Shown here one piece after another: positions 63,055 to 64,000 of a stretch of DNA of 64,000 nt (its first letter is position 1; the number at the start of each line of letters is the position of its first letter). The notes under the pieces are model-generated. The model made no database searches. It was not told the DNA's origin and saw only the letters and a list, made by a program, of their open reading frames with translations. The position numbers and the translations under genes were made by a program. This stretch comes from Arthrobacter sp. (GTDB taxonomy: Bacteria; Actinomycetota; Actinomycetes; Actinomycetales; Micrococcaceae). The DNA lies in the NCBI RefSeq assembly GCF_031179985.1, contig NZ_JAPSHJ010000014.1:1-64000 (forward strand). The letters run 5' to 3'.

Positions 63055-64000
63055 GTGACTGTTGTAGCAACGCCTCCCGCCCCCAAGCTGGAACTCCCTC
63101 CGCTGAAACTTGGCCCCATCACGGTGGACACCCCCGTGGTGCTGGCCCCCATGGCCGGAATCACCAACACCGCGTTCCGCCGGCTCTGCCGTGAATACGG
63201 CGGCGGGCTGTACGTAGCGGAGATGGTCACTTCCCGCGCCCTCGTGGAGCGTACTCCGGAATCGCTGCGCATCATCTCCCACGACGACGATGAGAAAGTC
63301 CGTTCCGTTCAGCTCTACGGCGTGGACCCCGTAACCGTGGGGCAGGCAGTGCGGATGCTCGTCGAAGAAGACCGCGCTGACCACATCGACCTGAACTTCG
63401 GCTGCCCTGTGCCCAAGGTGACCCGGCGCGGCGGGGGAGCAGCCCTGCCCTGGAAAATCGACCTGTTCACCTCGATCGTCCAGACAGCTGTGCGCGAAGC
63501 CTCCAAGGGCGATGTTCCCTTGACCATCAAGATGCGCAAAGGCATAGACGAGGACCACCTGACGTACCTCGACGCCGGCCGGATTGCCCGCGATTCAGGT
63601 GTCGCCGCCGTCGCTCTTCACGGCCGTACCGCGGCCCAGTTCTATTCGGGGCAGGCCGACTGGTCAGCAATTGCCCGCCTGCGCGAGGCGCTGCCGGACA
63701 TTCCGGTCCTGGGTAACGGCGATATCTGGTCCGCCGAAGATGCGGTCCGCATGGTCCGCGAGACCGGAGTGGACGGTGTGGTGATCGGCCGGGGCTGCCA
63801 GGGCCGGCCGTGGCTCTTCGGGGACCTCATGGCTGCCTTCGAGGGCAGCGACGAACGCCACAAGCCAGGCCTGCGTCAGGTGGCCGAAGGCGTCTATCGG
63901 CACGCGGAACTGATGATCGAGACGTTCGACGACGAATACAAGGCGCTCCGGGAAATCCGCAAGCACATGGCCTGGTACTTCAAGGGCTACGTCGTGGGCA
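63055..64000 (+). CDS. dusB: tRNA dihydrouridine synthase, DusB family (3'-truncated by window end)
   Basis: GTG-initiated frame translated by eye: VVLAPMAGITNTAFRRLCREYGGGLYVAEMVTSRA ... DLNFGCPVPKVTRRGGGAAL ... ALHGRTAAQFYSGQADW ... VLGNGDIWSAEDA; not in the ORF track because it has no in-window stop. Confidence 0.93.
   Translation, partial: MTVVATPPAPKLELPPLKLGPITVDTPVVLAPMAGITNTAFRRLCREYGGGLYVAEMVTSRALVERTPESLRIISHDDDEKVRSVQLYGVDPVTVGQAVRMLVEEDRADHIDLNFGCPVPKVTRRGGGAALPWKIDLFTSIVQTAVREASKGDVPLTIKMRKGIDEDHLTYLDAGRIARDSGVAAVALHGRTAAQFYSGQADWSAIARLREALPDIPVLGNGDIWSAEDAVRMVRETGVDGVVIGRGCQGRPWLFGDLMAAFEGSDERHKPGLRQVAEGVYRHAELMIETFDDEYKALREIRKHMAWYFKGYVVG

Noticed and set aside
61463-63558. 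Long minus-strand ORFs (61463-62488 and 62563-63558)
   Set aside because: Antisense to yibE/F and dusB, which have clear conserved motifs.

Overview
The window is about 64 kb of high-GC actinobacterial chromosome, most like Arthrobacter/Pseudarthrobacter from gene content and protein style. It is mostly housekeeping and catabolic genes. I found no convincing tRNA, rRNA, CRISPR array, prophage or transposase. Left end: accE-accD, SDR, birA, PH-domain protein and an Rv1264-like class III adenylate cyclase. Centre (6.2-29.1 kb): a tightly coupled block of ten genes. It encodes a 2032-2038 aa membrane-anchored Ig-like/FN3 surface protein, MoxR ATPase, DUF58 protein, a transglutaminase-like membrane protein whose catalytic Cys appears lost, RDD/zinc-ribbon/FHA protein, PP2C phosphatase, zinc-ribbon/FHA protein, Ser/Thr kinase with an extracellular FN3-like tail, a degenerate-FHA protein, and an EccC/EssC-like FHA-FtsK triple-ATPase. 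No WXG100, EccB, EccD or mycosin gene is nearby. Part of it resembles the 'PFNA' (kinase/FN3/AAA/DUF58/transglutaminase) cluster described in Bifidobacterium. The FHA/PP2C/EccC-like extension makes it the best candidate for an under-described system here. Right part: ligA, suhB-like IMPase, GNAT, RidA, citrate two-component system with CitMHS, gatCAB, LysR/tdh/kbl/FAD oxidase/hutI, a SAM-IV-like riboswitch with metX, MHS transporter, ADH, SGNH hydrolase, glyS, YibE/F and dusB (truncated by the window). Non-coding signals include two diverged copies of a 66-bp palindromic element, several long dyads at convergent gene junctions, two related ~16-bp operator-like palindromes, a recurrent leaderless-start pattern and a five-codon leaderless minigene abutting yibE/F.
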